Shown here piece by piece: positions 10,911 to 22,182 of a stretch of DNA of 64,000 bases (position 1 is the stretch's first letter; each line of letters starts with the position of its first letter). The position numbers were made by a program, and so were the translations under genes. Location of the stretch: NCBI GenBank assembly GCA_019925105.1, contig JAHGAU010000013.1, positions 1,178,001 to 1,242,000 on the forward strand, written 5' to 3'. This DNA comes from Niebla homalea. Its lineage: Eukaryota > Ascomycota > Lecanoromycetes > Lecanorales > Ramalinaceae. The notes beneath the pieces were generated by a model. It worked only from the letters and a program-made list of their open reading frames with translations. It was not told the DNA's origin and made no database searches.

Positions 10911-12623
10911 CTACACCTTCTCTACCGGCTTCTCCCCTTGCATCCCCATAGACTGATCTACGCTCTCGTCACTGCGCATCTGATATTCCTTGGTGCCCAT
11001 TTGCCTTGTATCCCAGCCATGTGTTTCCAAATACTCTCGGAACCTCAGATCCTCGTATGTGATTGTATCTTGGCTGATTTCAGGCAGCAGGAACCAGGCA
11101 ATAAGCGCGCTCAGGATACAGAGGCTGCTGCTCACGAAGAAGGGATCCTGACCGCCCCGCGTACTGTCCGCACCTCCAGGCGCATTGTTTTGAATGACGG
11201 GAAACACATAGGTGCCGACAAATGCGCCAATCTTGCCAAAAGCCGCGGCGATGGCATAGTATTGACCCCTTATCGCAGTGGCCGATGTCTTGGAAGCGAC
11301 AAGACCGATGTTGTCGCCAGGGCCAGCCTCCCCAAGCGAGAGGAAAACACCGTACACGACCACAAATCCAGCGACATGCGCCGAGGTGGCGAGCTGGGCG
11401 TAACAACCCGCCATGATGAAACCAACGATGCCTTGCAGAGCCACGAAGATGGCAAGCGCGCGTCGAGGGCCGATCCAATCGGAGATGAAGGCGCCGCCGA
11501 TGGCGCCAGGCAGATAGAAGACATTGACAATGGTGTTCCAACCAAAAGATTTCCAGATAGGGTAAGAATCACCGAGGATGATGGAGATCCATGCAGAAGA
11601 ATAGATCGAGAACGAATAGGCGGAGAAGTCATAGATGAACCAGATCAAGGAGACCACCGTCAGGCGGAACCAGTAGAATCTGAGAACCAGGAGCCATGGA
11701 GTGCGAGTGTTCTTCATACATTCCCGATTGAATTCCTCGGGCTCGTTGAGCTTGAGTCGGAGATACAGGAGTGATAATGGCGGAATCACACCCAGGCCAA
11801 GGCAGATGCGCCAGGCTGCCCGCAGGTGGTTTTCGGTACAGGCGAGCACAACAATCATGGGCGCGAGAGTTGATGCCACAAAGCCGATGTCGATTTGCAC
11901 GTTGGTAAACATGATGAACCAGCGGTTGCGGTGGCCCGGTTTCAATTCACCGGTGTTTTCGGCGCATGCGACGCTGCCAGCGGGGTATTCACCACTACAG
12001 ATTCAAGATCGTCAGTCGGACTTCCGAGGCGCACTATACTTTGCAGGGATTGGGGACGAACCCGATACCGATTCCTAGCAAGAACCGCCATGCAGTCAAG
12101 GCTGACAACATGCCATTGATGGATCCGCCACCATAGCTGCCCGCACTTAGTGCTGCAAAGACAAAGAGTATGATTGTCGAAGCCATCAAGCTCCATTTTC
12201 TTGAGTAGTGATCGCTGGTGTAGCCAAAGAACAGTTGGCCGACCACAGTGCCAGCGAAGGCGATTGCGTTTACATTTTGCTGGGCAGAGGAATGGGTGTA
12301 CTGGGTACTATAGAGCTTGCTGAGGATGGTATTGACTTGACCGATGACTCTGCAAGGGGAGCGACATTAGTGTTGAGGTGCGTCCGAGGGAGCGAGAGCA
12401 CTGTAACATGCGCGTGGGGATGTTTGGGAGAGAGAAGAGGTCGCTAGTGAACATACCCATTCAGATAGCCATCCGAGAATAGTCCTGCGCCGCAAGCAAT
12501 TGTTGGCCAACTGCGTTCCCACCGGCCTTTCTCATGGTTTTCGAGTGGTTTGCCGTGCACGGCCACCTCATCCCGTTCGGGGGAGGAGTCGATATCCTTT
12601 GCTTGTCGCGAGAATAGCCCCAT
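10911..12623 (-). CDS. MFS phosphate / glycerophosphodiester permease (GIT1/PHO84 type)
   Basis: Three exons on minus (12623-12457, 12349-12062, 11994-10911) give 512 aa. The start is MGLFSRQAKDIDSSPERDE, a polar cytoplasmic N-terminus, followed by GAGLFSDGYLNGVIGQVNTI at TM1. TM4 carries the family mark GIGIGGEYPAGSVACAE, which is split by intron 2 and so confirms the splice. The MFS motif between TM2 and TM3 appears as GQLFFGYTSDHYSRKWSL, and its second-half counterpart as GAFISDWIGPRRALAI. A loop and six more TM segments end in a cytoplasmic tail. The FSDGYLNGVIG start resembles GIT1 (glycerophosphoinositol/glycerophosphocholine uptake) more than PHO84, but substrate cannot be fixed from sequence. 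It is a proton symporter of the plasma membrane by family. Confidence 0.9.
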
Positions 12624-13594
12624 TTTGTGTAGGACTGAAAAGACTTCTTATTTAGCAAATACCGAAGTAAGAATAATCACGACTCGAGAAGAAAAGGGAT
12701 GGCTACATGCTTTATGTAGTCACTCGGAGCCAGAAGGTGGATACTGTACCAACGGACCCCACCTGACCTTGTCACCTCGCACCACATTTGTTTTTCGCTT
12801 AGATTTGCACTCCGCTGGGCTGACTGTGGCGCTAAGATAAGATGCTCTAGGCTCAATGTAGACCCATTACCTTGCTTCTGTGGGGGCGCGGGGAAGGCCG
12901 AATCGCCCAATCCCAGTCCAAGCCCTGGGGGCGTGGAAGCTTCGATGTTGATTTTCTCGGTATGATATCACGTTCACCCATATTCTATCAAGCAAATATG
13001 ACATTGACTCCAAGTTCCAAGTCTAACAAGGACAAGACCTCCAGAAGGTGGCCCGTCGAGTCTTGAGAGCAACGTCAATCGGATCTCTTATGAAGAGGGT
13101 TACCCCAAAAGGACCGCTCCCGCCTGAACAAAAAGCTTGGGCTCCACATGTTGGCCAATCGCGGCATTTATTGAGCTTGTATGACTCAGGAAATGCTCCT
13201 TGTGGTATGGTCTTATCGCCATAAGCTCTGACGCGTCTTTGGCACATGGTGTCAACGGTTGGTTGACAGCGTTTCAGCTTCGGGGTGTTTGCTGAGTGGT
13301 TGATCTCCAGAGGGAGAGAGGCTCGTAGCTTGCAGTCCACGCCGCAAGGCTATTATGGTCACTTAGTAACGTCAAGCCTTCTTCTGGGTTGGTAAATGAA
13401 TTTCAACCCCCTGACGAATGATGCAATTTGCAGTCTGGCCTTGAATATTGAAGGGTAACTATACGAAGCCGCTCGTTGTGGCAAGCATTCGCAGATTACC
13501 GCAGACCCTACGACATAAGCATCAGGGTCCGAGACCCTGTCGAGAACCCCCAAGAGCCTCGTGTCAAACTCGTGATTGATGCTGCGATTCACGT
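12624..13594. other. intergenic stretch upstream of the permease
   Basis: No coding signal that I can support. Holds the permease promoter and the 3' flank of the Bud22 gene. No repeats stand out. Confidence 0.5.
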
Positions 13595-15097
13595 TCAATC
13601 AAACGTAATTTTCTTCCCTTGGAAAGGCATAGCCTTTTTGGTCTCCTTTGCTTTCTTCGCAGCCTCCCAAGATGGATGCAATGCCTCTTGCTCTGCGTTT
13701 TGCCAAGCATCATTCGCCATGCCTGGTGGGATTCTCTTCCGCAGATTGACAACGGGATCGTTATTCGCTCCACTCTTCAGCACCTGGTTCTCCTTGCCGG
13801 CCGCACGACGCTGTTTACGATTTCCCTGTATAGCGCTCTGCTTTGCTTTTCTTCTGCTTACATCTCGTCCGAACTCATCCTTTTCCTCTTGCCATCGTCT
13901 CTCTCTTCCATGCCCATCACCCCTTGCGCCGGATCGAGGGTCCCATCCTTGATCTCGAACCCTTCGTTTGGTGCTGTCTTGCGGTTGCTTCTTCAAATGG
14001 TTCGCATTCTGCCCAAACTTTTTCTCGTAGATGGCTTGTCGCGCACGCTGACCTCTTTTGTTCTTTCGTTTTAGCTCCTGCGACAGGCCATTCATACTGC
14101 CATCTTCTTGATCTTCGTTATCATCACTACCGCCAGACCAGTAGCCACCCATGGACAAAGAGGGAAGGAATGTTGTAGATGTTAGAGGTGCTCCTTCAGT
14201 CCGGCCATTAGTGGGCTTCTTTGGTTTTGACTTGCGTGGGAGGGAGCGCGCGTGGGTATTATCATCATCAGAAATGCCTGAAACTCTATCACGTTCGTCT
14301 TCGGAGCCCGACCAGTCGGAGTTGCTGTGTCGAGAAATATTATGCGACTCTTGAGACGCTGTAGCCTCTTCGTCCGAACCATTCACACGACTTTCGTAGT
14401 CAACGTAATTCATTGGATATGCTTGCTTTCCAGCGCTATCTTTCCCATTTCCGAGACCCGGCCATATCCCTGCGCTCTCATTCGTCTCATCAGCATTGAT
14501 GCTCCGTCCACCACGCACCACCTCAACGCCGATATCTTTGCTCGAATTACCGTCCGTCTTCTTCTCAAAGTCTTTGGCTCTTAGTCTCTTCCTACCGGCA
14601 TGACCACCAATGTCCTTGATGCCTAGCGTGTGCCCCACATCGTTCAGGACCTGCCCCACTGCAGACTTCACTGGCGCGGAGTTGAACAAGCGAGCTTGTA
14701 CATTGGTGTTTGCAACATCGTTTGACGGCTTTTCTGAGATGACAGCATGCCTTACACGATCGGGCAAGGTACTCGATTCGGAGATCCTTTTGACCTTCAG
14801 CAAGGTCTTGTACAGATGCAATTCTGCAGTGCGTGCGAGGTCCAAAGCCTTCAAAGCAGTGACCTCAGCATTTAGCCTTCCTGTGACGTCTGGCTGGCTT
14901 GATTCGTCCTTCGCGATCTTCTGGCGTCGGCCCAGCTTCTGTCGTTCGAAGCCTCGAGCTATTTTGAGGGCGTGCGTGATGGAGGTAGTGCCATTATCGA
15001 GTACGGCTAAGACCCGGCCGTTTCCGGGCCCTGAATTGTCATTCGGCTGTCGAATAGAGCTCGGCTCCGCAAATGCAGCAAATTTGCGCTTCGGCAT
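13595..15097 (-). CDS. BUD22: Bud22 / SRFBP1-type ribosome biogenesis protein
   Basis: Single exon, 500 aa. The C-terminal part has the Bud22 signature: a basic RRKAKQSAIQGNRKQRRAAG stretch, then PPGMANDAWQNAEQEALHPSWEAAKKAKE (in full about residues 456-485), ending in MPFQGKKITFD. The N-terminal third (HALKIARGFERQKLGRRQKI, LHLYKTLLKVKRISES) is the helical Bud22 domain. The middle is acidic and Ser-rich, with DNEDQEDGS and several NLS-like clusters. Yeast Bud22 acts in the small-subunit processome for 18S rRNA maturation and 40S assembly, so a nucleolar site is expected. The start MPKRKFAAF is the first in-frame Met. Family assignment rests mainly on the C-terminal motif. Confidence 0.85.
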   Translation of the reverse strand: MPKRKFAAFAEPSSIRQPNDNSGPGNGRVLAVLDNGTTSITHALKIARGFERQKLGRRQKIAKDESSQPDVTGRLNAEVTALKALDLARTAELHLYKTLLKVKRISESSTLPDRVRHAVISEKPSNDVANTNVQARLFNSAPVKSAVGQVLNDVGHTLGIKDIGGHAGRKRLRAKDFEKKTDGNSSKDIGVEVVRGGRSINADETNESAGIWPGLGNGKDSAGKQAYPMNYVDYESRVNGSDEEATASQESHNISRHSNSDWSGSEDERDRVSGISDDDNTHARSLPRKSKPKKPTNGRTEGAPLTSTTFLPSLSMGGYWSGGSDDNEDQEDGSMNGLSQELKRKNKRGQRARQAIYEKKFGQNANHLKKQPQDSTKRRVRDQGWDPRSGARGDGHGRERRWQEEKDEFGRDVSRRKAKQSAIQGNRKQRRAAGKENQVLKSGANNDPVVNLRKRIPPGMANDAWQNAEQEALHPSWEAAKKAKETKKAMPFQGKKITFD

Positions 15098-15481
15098 CTC
15101 GTGAGAAGCACATGGTCACAAGAAGTATCTGGCCGCGATGAATGAAGTGGGACTTGCGGGTTTTGGCCGGAAATAATGCTAGATCTGATGTGGCACTCGG
15201 TGCGTTTTGACTTGTGGCAGTGAAGGTCATTGATGAATCTCCTTCCTTCATTTACCTCTCAACAATCTATCCTCTACAATTGCCAGCAAAACATTCGCAT
15301 CCATTATTGCCGTGAATCGACCCATATCCATATCAGAGAGATGGAAGTCGCCTTCGGTCCTCCTTCTAGGGAGGTGGCTACGAGGCGTAATAGCGATCCG
15401 CCTCACAGGTACCGCAAGAAGATGCAGCGACTGCTAATGCCTAGCGAAACCGTGGCGGCAGCTTTAGCCAACATTAGGATG
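15098..15481. other. spacer between Bud22 and the decayed island
   Basis: Contains the Bud22 promoter (minus strand) and the upstream flank of the broken HeLo gene. A frame from about 15230 runs into the HeLo start, but its beginning has no recognisable features. Confidence 0.4.
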
Positions 15482-17520
15482 ATGGCTTTGGTAACTGCCC
15501 CTTCTGCTATCCCAGGACTGGCTGTTCTTTGGTCGACATTGCTCAATCAATTTGCTTCAAACAGCATCGTGCTTGTCCAGCGTTGGGCTTCGCGAGGACG
15601 ACTGTTGGATCTCCTGATCTAAGCCGACTTTCATGACTAGACTAATGAACGCTATTCAGGCATTATGACGGAAGCTGCAGGTCTTGCTCATCACTGCCTG
15701 GAAGACCTGCGTCCAAGTCTTTGACATAGTGAGCGCAGGAAAGTAAGTATAATCGGACTTGAAGCCAAGGAGAGATCGACACTTATGTCGATGGCAGGCA
15801 ATACGGCATGGAATACGAGATCCTCGGTATCAAGATTGAGGTGGAGAGGATACGACTTCTGGCCTGGGGGCGCTATAGGCCTTGGCGATAATCGCCTGGA
15901 CTACAGTCTCAACGACAAAGGCATTCGTGATACTATTCTTGGATTGTTAAGCTGTATTGAGCACGTCTTCTCTAAATTTGAGAAGCTGCAGAGGCATTAT
16001 TGCCTTCGACAAGAAGCCGGTAGTGCATCGCGAAATCCCACCTCCTCACAGCAAAATCGAGAAGCACGACACCGTCTGACTCCTGTGTTCAGACAAGCTT
16101 ATGCCCATCTTCCATCCGAGGAGGATGAGGAGAGGGTTTTACTGCAACCCGAGTCAAGCTCGACGACGAAAGTATCTCTTATCAAGCGAGCGTACGCTGA
16201 TCTACGTCGCTCACTCGAGATCGTCAGCGTTCGACGCCTCTGGCCCAAAAGGACTCTATGGGCTATTTATGACAAGGCGAAATTTCGACTCATCATCACT
16301 GAGATCATAGTTATCAATGATAGCCTTGTTAATCTCTTTCCAGGCTTGTCACACACAGCGAATCAGACCTTGAGAGATGAAATCGATGGTAGGGATGATA
16401 TTCCGTCACTTCTCTTATTACAATAGGCTGCTGCAGATGAGCATGGTGACATCTCAGAGACAGCGAGTGTAAGGCTAGAGGCTCTAGGTGCCACGGCCTC
16501 TGCTGGCACCATTGTCTGTAATGACGCCTGGACGCTGAAGGAGCCAAGTGCACCTAGACCGCATCCTCTGGGTATCAGTCAGAAAGATAAACAAACGAAG
16601 TCAGCTGTGATTGAACTTAAAGAAGAGGAGTTCGAGAGGTACTTGGATGCCGTGGAGAAGTTCATGATCGAGAAAGAGAATGGCGCATTGACATGTAGCC
16701 TTTTTGGCCCTCAGAATTATTCTGCTCGGGTCACATCCTCAATTCATTGGGTCAGCGAGGATTCTGAAGCGACTTCTTATCATTGGAATGAACGAGACAA
16801 GGAATTTGTTACCATGCCACATGCTTCATTTGGTATGTAGTCCCCGTTCTCTGACCAAATGAACGTACTTGGCCTTGGCACACGAAGATCCATTTAATGG
16901 GGCGTGCAATACCGCAGGACGGTGTAGTACCATGCTGACAGATCAGCTTTAACTGCGAAATTCTGAAAAAGGTCGAAAGAGACGGATACTCTACAGATAA
17001 TGACGAGGGCTATGTCTTTTTTGATATCGAAAGCAGCTCAAAGTATGAAAACAAGTACCCAGGAATTATCACTATCGAGGGTTTTGCTCTGGAATACTGG
17101 GAACAATCTGGAAAGCAAAGGGACAAGACTTATTTTGTAAGCCGCGCCAAAATGCCAGAAGTCAAAGCAAAAAAATTGCTGCGCCGAGTGGACGAGCTCC
17201 GCCGCAACATTGACCAATTTGGCTAGAGTCCAGATCAGGATGACATATACCTACAAGAGTTTCTGGGTGATCTAGGGTATGTCCCAATTGGAATTTGGGA
17301 AGCCCAAGCAGGGACATGCTTGCTGATCAGGTCATATGTTAGTATTGTTTATTACATTGTCAAATACGCAAAGGACCCGACTCAGCGCACATCAGATCTG
17401 TATAGTGTGTTGAATCGCGATGACATCTTTGTCGGCTTCACCACGACATCGAGCTAATCGCTTGAATGGGCCGGACCTGACGATTAGGGCATAGGTCTCT
17501 GGAAGCTGCTTTGGCGGGCC
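15482..17520 (+). pseudogene. broken HeLo-domain (prion-inhibition and propagation type) gene
   Basis: Remnant of a fungal HeLo-domain protein. The N-terminal hydrophobic helix is at about 15482-15580 (AIPGLAVLWSTLLNQFASN). Then comes YGMEYEILGIKIEVERIRLL (about 15800-15855), which continues in another frame as GLGDNRLDYSLNDKGIRDTI and, towards the end of the domain, LWAIYDKAKFRLIITEI. The frame change sits at a five-G run (about 15867-15871). A TAG follows at 16424-16426 with the same frame continuing to 16840. An intron-like gap then leads into another frame (about 16950-17500) with stops TAG 17224, TAA and TAG before 17500. I recognise only the HeLo domain, whose intact members act in fungal heterokaryon incompatibility and regulated cell death; the downstream part is unassigned. 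With at least one frameshift and four stops it cannot make the full product. Confidence 0.7.
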
Positions 17521-19382
17521 ATAATAGCCAAGGAGTTGGCGCGACGTCTCGAGGATCATCCAGACGCCTCCATCTTAGGACTGACAGCTCGTGGTTTGGC
17601 TGCTCTCATTATTGCAGACCTCGAGCTCAGTAATCTTGAGATTGTTATGACTGACCCGCGCCTCTCATCAACCGGAGTCAAGAAAGCACATTCCCCTGAG
17701 GAGCAAGAAAAAGCCAATGACTACGAAGAACAGGCCAATAGAGCCTTAGCTGCTAGGCTATAGCAGTAAGCAGTCGATCTATATACGAGAGCTATGGAGA
17801 TTGATCTCACCAACCCAATTTACCGAACAAATAGAGCTGTAGCTCTCGTTTCCGCTAGATAACAGTACGGCTGCTCGCGACTATGCCTCAGTTGCCAGGC
17901 AGCTCGATCCGCGATATGCAAAGGCGTGGCAATGATTGGGCGCTACTTGCATGAAAATGGAAAGCTTGAAGGAAGGATGTTTCCTTACCAGCGCGCTCTT
18001 GATCTTTCTGGAAATAATGTATCCCAGGCCATGGAGCAAGGATTGGTGGACGCTGAGCGAAACGCGAATTCGAGTATCGGACGATCGAAAAGGAAAACAG
18101 CCCTGCTCGCAAACACAGCTTACGTATGAAAATACTTGAGGAAGACTGGGAGGTTGATCATAAGCATGCCGAGTCTCACTCACGTGTGCACGAGAGGCAG
18201 ATTGAGGGCCTCCTACTGTTCGCAGAACGAATGAAGTGGCCATTTGTCGGAGGCGTGCGACTATGCCGAAGATGTATATGCAAACCTACGAAGCGGCAAG
18301 TCCATCCAATTTCATCTGCACGATTGGGGCTTTGGCCTTGCGCTACCCGGGAAGTGGATATCCTTCAAGATAATGACAGCCTTGATCTTGTGCACGCCGT
18401 CGATCACTGCTCAACTTGGGATCGCACAGTTTTACGAGTGCGGCCTCGTTCTCCCACAATAGTCCTACTGGCCGTCGCGCACCGTCCTATCTCGCGTACT
18501 GGGTTGTCTGCCTAATGTTGCATCTCTCTGCGGCTCGATCGGACCATGTCCTGCGGTCAAATTCCGACCATCTCTTACATCAGAACTTCAGCCTATGAAC
18601 ATCTGTCTCAAAGCAAGACGGGTAGCTCCTGTTAAGTCTGCTCCTGAGGCGGAGGATAACGTCATTCACGTTGGAGGGGCATATCACTATGAAGCCACCC
18701 GAATTGGACCAGAGTAGGAGATTCTTGCTTACATTGCTGATATACAGGACGACAGCCATTGGCCTGAACTCCACCGTACGCAATTTTGCTGTATGCACTT
18801 TGGATGCTGTCCGACTCAAGAGAATGCCTCTTGATATCAACGTAGCAGAGCGAAGTGGTGAGGATAGGCCTGTCTATGACGAAATCAATCCCGAAGTCGA
18901 GTACCGTGCCAGCCTGATCTTCAAGCTCGACAACGACCAGCAGCTAACCACATAAACTTTATACAAATCCTGTCTTTGTCATGCTCCCGCCCTGCCATGG
19001 CGGGCCCAAGGGTCCTCATGAAGCTCACCTCCGCGAGCTACCCCACTTTCAGAAGGATTTGTGGAGCGTTGCGGACCTGAAGGAGCATGTTGCAGACACG
19101 ACTGACCTAGAGAATGAGGGAGCGATCATGATCATAAGTGCCATGGGTAGAGGGTATGAGATCCTCGCCAGAGCTTGGTGTGCGGAGCACGGTAAGAATG
19201 CCATCAGCCGGCGCGTCGTGGACCTTGCTTCATTTGCGCGTACCGAGCTGCTTCCAAGACAAGTTTGGGAGTTGGGATACCGATTTGGGTTTCCTAAAGG
19301 GTGCGAGATACATCGTGGCTTGACGAAGCTTTTCAACGGCGCTCACACTTTGAGAAATAAATCATCAGATAAATCCCTTTGA
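17520..19382 (+). pseudogene. broken fungal TPR protein gene
   Basis: Remnant of a cytosolic TPR protein. It begins near 17520 with IIAKELARRLEDHPDASILG, where an ATA stands where a Met would be expected. TPR helices follow: QEKANDYEEQANRALAARL, AVDLYTRAMEIDLTNPIYR, and in another frame ARDYASVARQLDPRYAKAW. Later pieces in changing frames are HERQIEGLLLFAERMKWPF, EDVYANLRSGKSIQFHLHDW, GLALPGKWISFKIMTALILC, then ICLKARRVAPVKSAPEAEDN. The end is LPPCHGGPKGPHEAHLRELP and ISAMGRGYEILARAWCAE. Lesions: TAG and TAA close together at 17761-17770, TAA near 17860, TGA at about 17934 (CGA-like context) and several frame changes. The order matches a family of fungal TPR proteins that I know only as uncharacterised. 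It is adjacent to and in the same orientation as the broken HeLo gene. Confidence 0.72.
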
Positions 19383-19435
19383 CCCCCGAGATGAAATGCG
19401 TTGACTCACCGCGATCAATAGGGTGGCTCATGACA

Positions 19436-19448
19436 TATATATATAAGG
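19436..19448 (+). promoter_or_regulatory. TATA element upstream of the F-box-like gene
   Basis: TATATATATAAGG lies about 185 bp before the ATG at 19632. It is followed by a CT-rich tract. Position and sequence fit a TATA box, but the transcription start is not known. Confidence 0.5.
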
Positions 19449-19631
19449 CGATGTCCAGCCCATGGAGTCTGCCAGAAACGATCTATCTCAAACATTGTCC
19501 ACATCTTGTCTTCCCATAAACCACTTCACATAATTCACACCTCTAGTGACTCACCTTTTCAATCTAACATACGCTAACCACAGAGTCTTGAATCGTCGTT
19601 ACTGAAGTCGAAGTGGTACTTGACGCTGAAG

Positions 19632-20774
19632 ATGACTCTATCCTGGAACGACCTGCCCAGAGAGCTCCGCCTCACGATTCTCGAAAACACAAATCTGGTC
19701 AAACGACACTTTACTCCCAACTGTCGCCGAGATCCCGACAATATCGTCCAGATCATCAACGGCCGCCTGGTGCAACCTGCAAGGACTTGGGCGTGCGCAG
19801 CCAGGCTCGCCTTTCCTCGCGCTTTGTTCTACGTCAGTCGAGGCATGCACGACGACGCATCCGAGGTGTTCTTCTCCCAAAATCGGATCATCTTGAAGGG
19901 GGATATGCCATCGAACCAGCGCTTCCTCGCAAATCTGCCCACGAGTGCAACGCACCGGATCCGTGCTCTGGACTTGGAGCTTTCCTTTGATGATGTCGCG
20001 AAGATGGGTGACCAGTTACACACCATCCCGTACCTGGAGAGGCGCGAGGCTGAGTGGCACTGCCTCATCAAGACGATCCGCCATCAGCTGGATCTCTCGA
20101 AGCTCTGGCTTTCTGTCGATGCGGGGAGCTTCCGGTTGAACATGTTCGATTCGGACCAAGGCTCCATTCATGAGTTTGACAGTTATGTCCTCTTGAGTGA
20201 AGCATGGTACCAGATATTTGCGCCCCTGCGCCAACTGAACACACCGGCGCGGGGGCTCCAAAAATTCCACGTCTTCCTTGCTTGGGACTCCCGCTACGAA
20301 GCCCTCGCGGAGAAGGAAGTTATGGGGCCTAGCTACGACAGCGCGGCCGAGGGAAAGCTACCTCGTCTCGTGCGAGACTACAACTCGCCGCATGAGGCCC
20401 TGACAGAGGAACATGAAGCCTATCGTCACGATGAAGTGCACGAGACACACCGTGCATTCGACGACCACATGACGGATTGGCCCGAACCCTCCCTCGCCGA
20501 AGGAGATGGTCTCGCCGTCCGGTACCGTGAGCATCCGGATCCCATTCCCTGGTTCCGCGACTGCGAGATGATGAGCTGGTACCGTGATCCCCAGAAGTAC
20601 GATCACTGGCTCTGCAACGCGGAAGCTTTCGACGGGAGGACCGTCTGGGATCCGGAGATGATCTGCCGGCGGCAGAAACATGGATCAGAACTGTCGGAGG
20701 GCCAGGCCAGGGAACAGCAGATAAATCTGCTTCAGGATGAGATCGTGGTGTGTAATATGGGCTCATGTGAGTGA
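19632..20774 (+). CDS. F-box-like domain protein, unknown target
   Basis: Single exon, 380 aa from ATG 19632 (MTLSWNDLPRELRLTILENT). The N-terminal LPRELRLTILE is the typical start of fungal F-box-like domains, which recruit substrates to SCF ubiquitin ligases through Skp1. After it come FPRALFYVSRGMHDDASEVF and LPTSATHRIRALDLELSF, which are usual in fungal proteins of this class where old hypothetical families share a F-box plus an alpha/beta region. The C-terminal third is acidic, Trp- and His-rich (DHMTDWPEPSLAEGDGL, PIPWFRDCEMMSWYRD). I do not recognise the C-terminal domain. It is intact and open, in contrast to the decayed genes on both sides. Confidence 0.7.
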   Translation: MTLSWNDLPRELRLTILENTNLVKRHFTPNCRRDPDNIVQIINGRLVQPARTWACAARLAFPRALFYVSRGMHDDASEVFFSQNRIILKGDMPSNQRFLANLPTSATHRIRALDLELSFDDVAKMGDQLHTIPYLERREAEWHCLIKTIRHQLDLSKLWLSVDAGSFRLNMFDSDQGSIHEFDSYVLLSEAWYQIFAPLRQLNTPARGLQKFHVFLAWDSRYEALAEKEVMGPSYDSAAEGKLPRLVRDYNSPHEALTEEHEAYRHDEVHETHRAFDDHMTDWPEPSLAEGDGLAVRYREHPDPIPWFRDCEMMSWYRDPQKYDHWLCNAEAFDGRTVWDPEMICRRQKHGSELSEGQAREQQINLLQDEIVVCNMGSCE

Positions 20775-20899
20775 GTGTACTTGCGTACCAGCTACGTCAA
20801 GTGTGAAGGTGATGGAGGTATGTAAAGTGCACCACCACCATCGCCTGTTGGGATTTCGCGCCCAAGCCATAAGCTGATCGCCCACTTACTCACAGATAG

Positions 20900-21480
20900 C
20901 TAGAATGCCTGTTTTACGGCCAATTTGGTCAATCCAATCGTGCTCAGCAAGACGGACAAAATCGTCCGCAGCAAAGGCTAGCTCCTACCCGTCAGCCTTT
21001 AGCACTTACAGCACCAAACGCTGCAGGACAACCAAACACGTCCGGTTCGTCAAACGGTTGGCCTCAGAACAAGAGTTGGAACACAAACCGGCAAAAAGAT
21101 GCAGAACGTCCATGGCAATCAGCTAAGCCCAAGGCAGTTGTGTATCAGGCATCAGCTAAGGACGAGGAGCCGAACGTTGAGAATACCGATGCATCCGAGG
21201 AGAAACATGATAATGTCGAACGTCCTTCTGATCACGGACAAAATTGTTCAAGTACCTGAAGGACACCGATCACTGTCGCGACCCCAAGGACAGGTCTTTG
21301 TCCAGTACTACTATGCCTACACCCGGAACAAGGGATGTGTTTCCCGTCTCCACTGAAGCCGGTGAAATCGAAGTGATCGAATCGACAGCGTCGAACAAAG
21401 GCCTTGGTTCAGGATTTGCGTATCGTACATGGAACTTGCATGTCACCATGCGCTTTGAGCCGAACGGCATATAAGGCATC
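20900..21480 (+). mobile_element. degraded retroelement gag/protease remnant
   Basis: One frame reads as a Gln/Asn/Pro-rich linker (QSNRAQQDGQNRPQQRLAP), then SAKPKAVVYQASAKDEEPN. Another frame gives an in-frame stop followed by SRTKLFKYLKDTDHC, the form of the C2H2-like knuckle (F.SRNKLFKHL...H) found before the protease in many fungal Gypsy-type retrotransposons. It is followed by EAGEIEVIESTASNKG and NLHVTMRFEPNG. Stops and frame changes break it up. No reverse transcriptase or integrase is present. Assignment is by motif memory and is tentative. Confidence 0.4.
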
Positions 21481-22182
21481 TTGGGACTGAAAACACGCTC
21501 GGATACAGGTACACTGTTTTCCACAGGAGTCAGCTTCGCACTCTCGCGTAACCATCAAATCATCGATATTTGCTCCGGACGCCTGAGACCGGAGGTAAAC
21601 AGATCCCGAATTTAGAATGTATGGTTCACAAACATCATATGTTCCGCGTGGGCAACGGGTCAGAGTGTTGGAGATTTATGATGAGACCAATCATCTAAGG
21701 GCCCGAATGTCCGTCTGCTAGCTGGTCCAGTACTTGATTCGATTGCCGATTTGGCCAATGGGTCAGACTACTGATTGGACTAAGGTTCAGTGGTAATCTA
21801 CTGAAGCCCGAGGGTGTTATAAATATTCTGCGAGGAACGAGTTATATACTGGTAATTATAAAAGTTACATAAGCCGCTGTATCGACTTATTTCAAGGCTA
21901 ATAATTGGGCTCATGGAGACCGTTGGTCCAAAACTCGAATCAATTGTTACCTAATTTACCAAAATTTCAAAATGTCCCAGCTGTTCAGGCAGTCTATCAC
22001 CTTCGGCTGATAATTCGCGGCTGGTTGGCTACCCACTGCCCTCGCTGCATAGCATGCCCTCCTCTGACTGATTCGTTTATGCCCACGCCACAGGGTTTAC
22101 GTACACATCCAGATGCACCAGGACCTAGTCAAGCAGAAAATCTTCACAGACTCTCCGGCTCTCGAGACTTGAGCCAATATTA

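Noticed and set aside
10938..11774. Plus-strand 278-aa frame opposite the permease
   Set aside because: Antisense shadow of clear transmembrane coding sequence.
21666..21910. LTR-like segment starting TGTTGG with AT-rich middle
   Set aside because: No second copy in the window and no clear primer-binding site, so a solo LTR cannot be supported.
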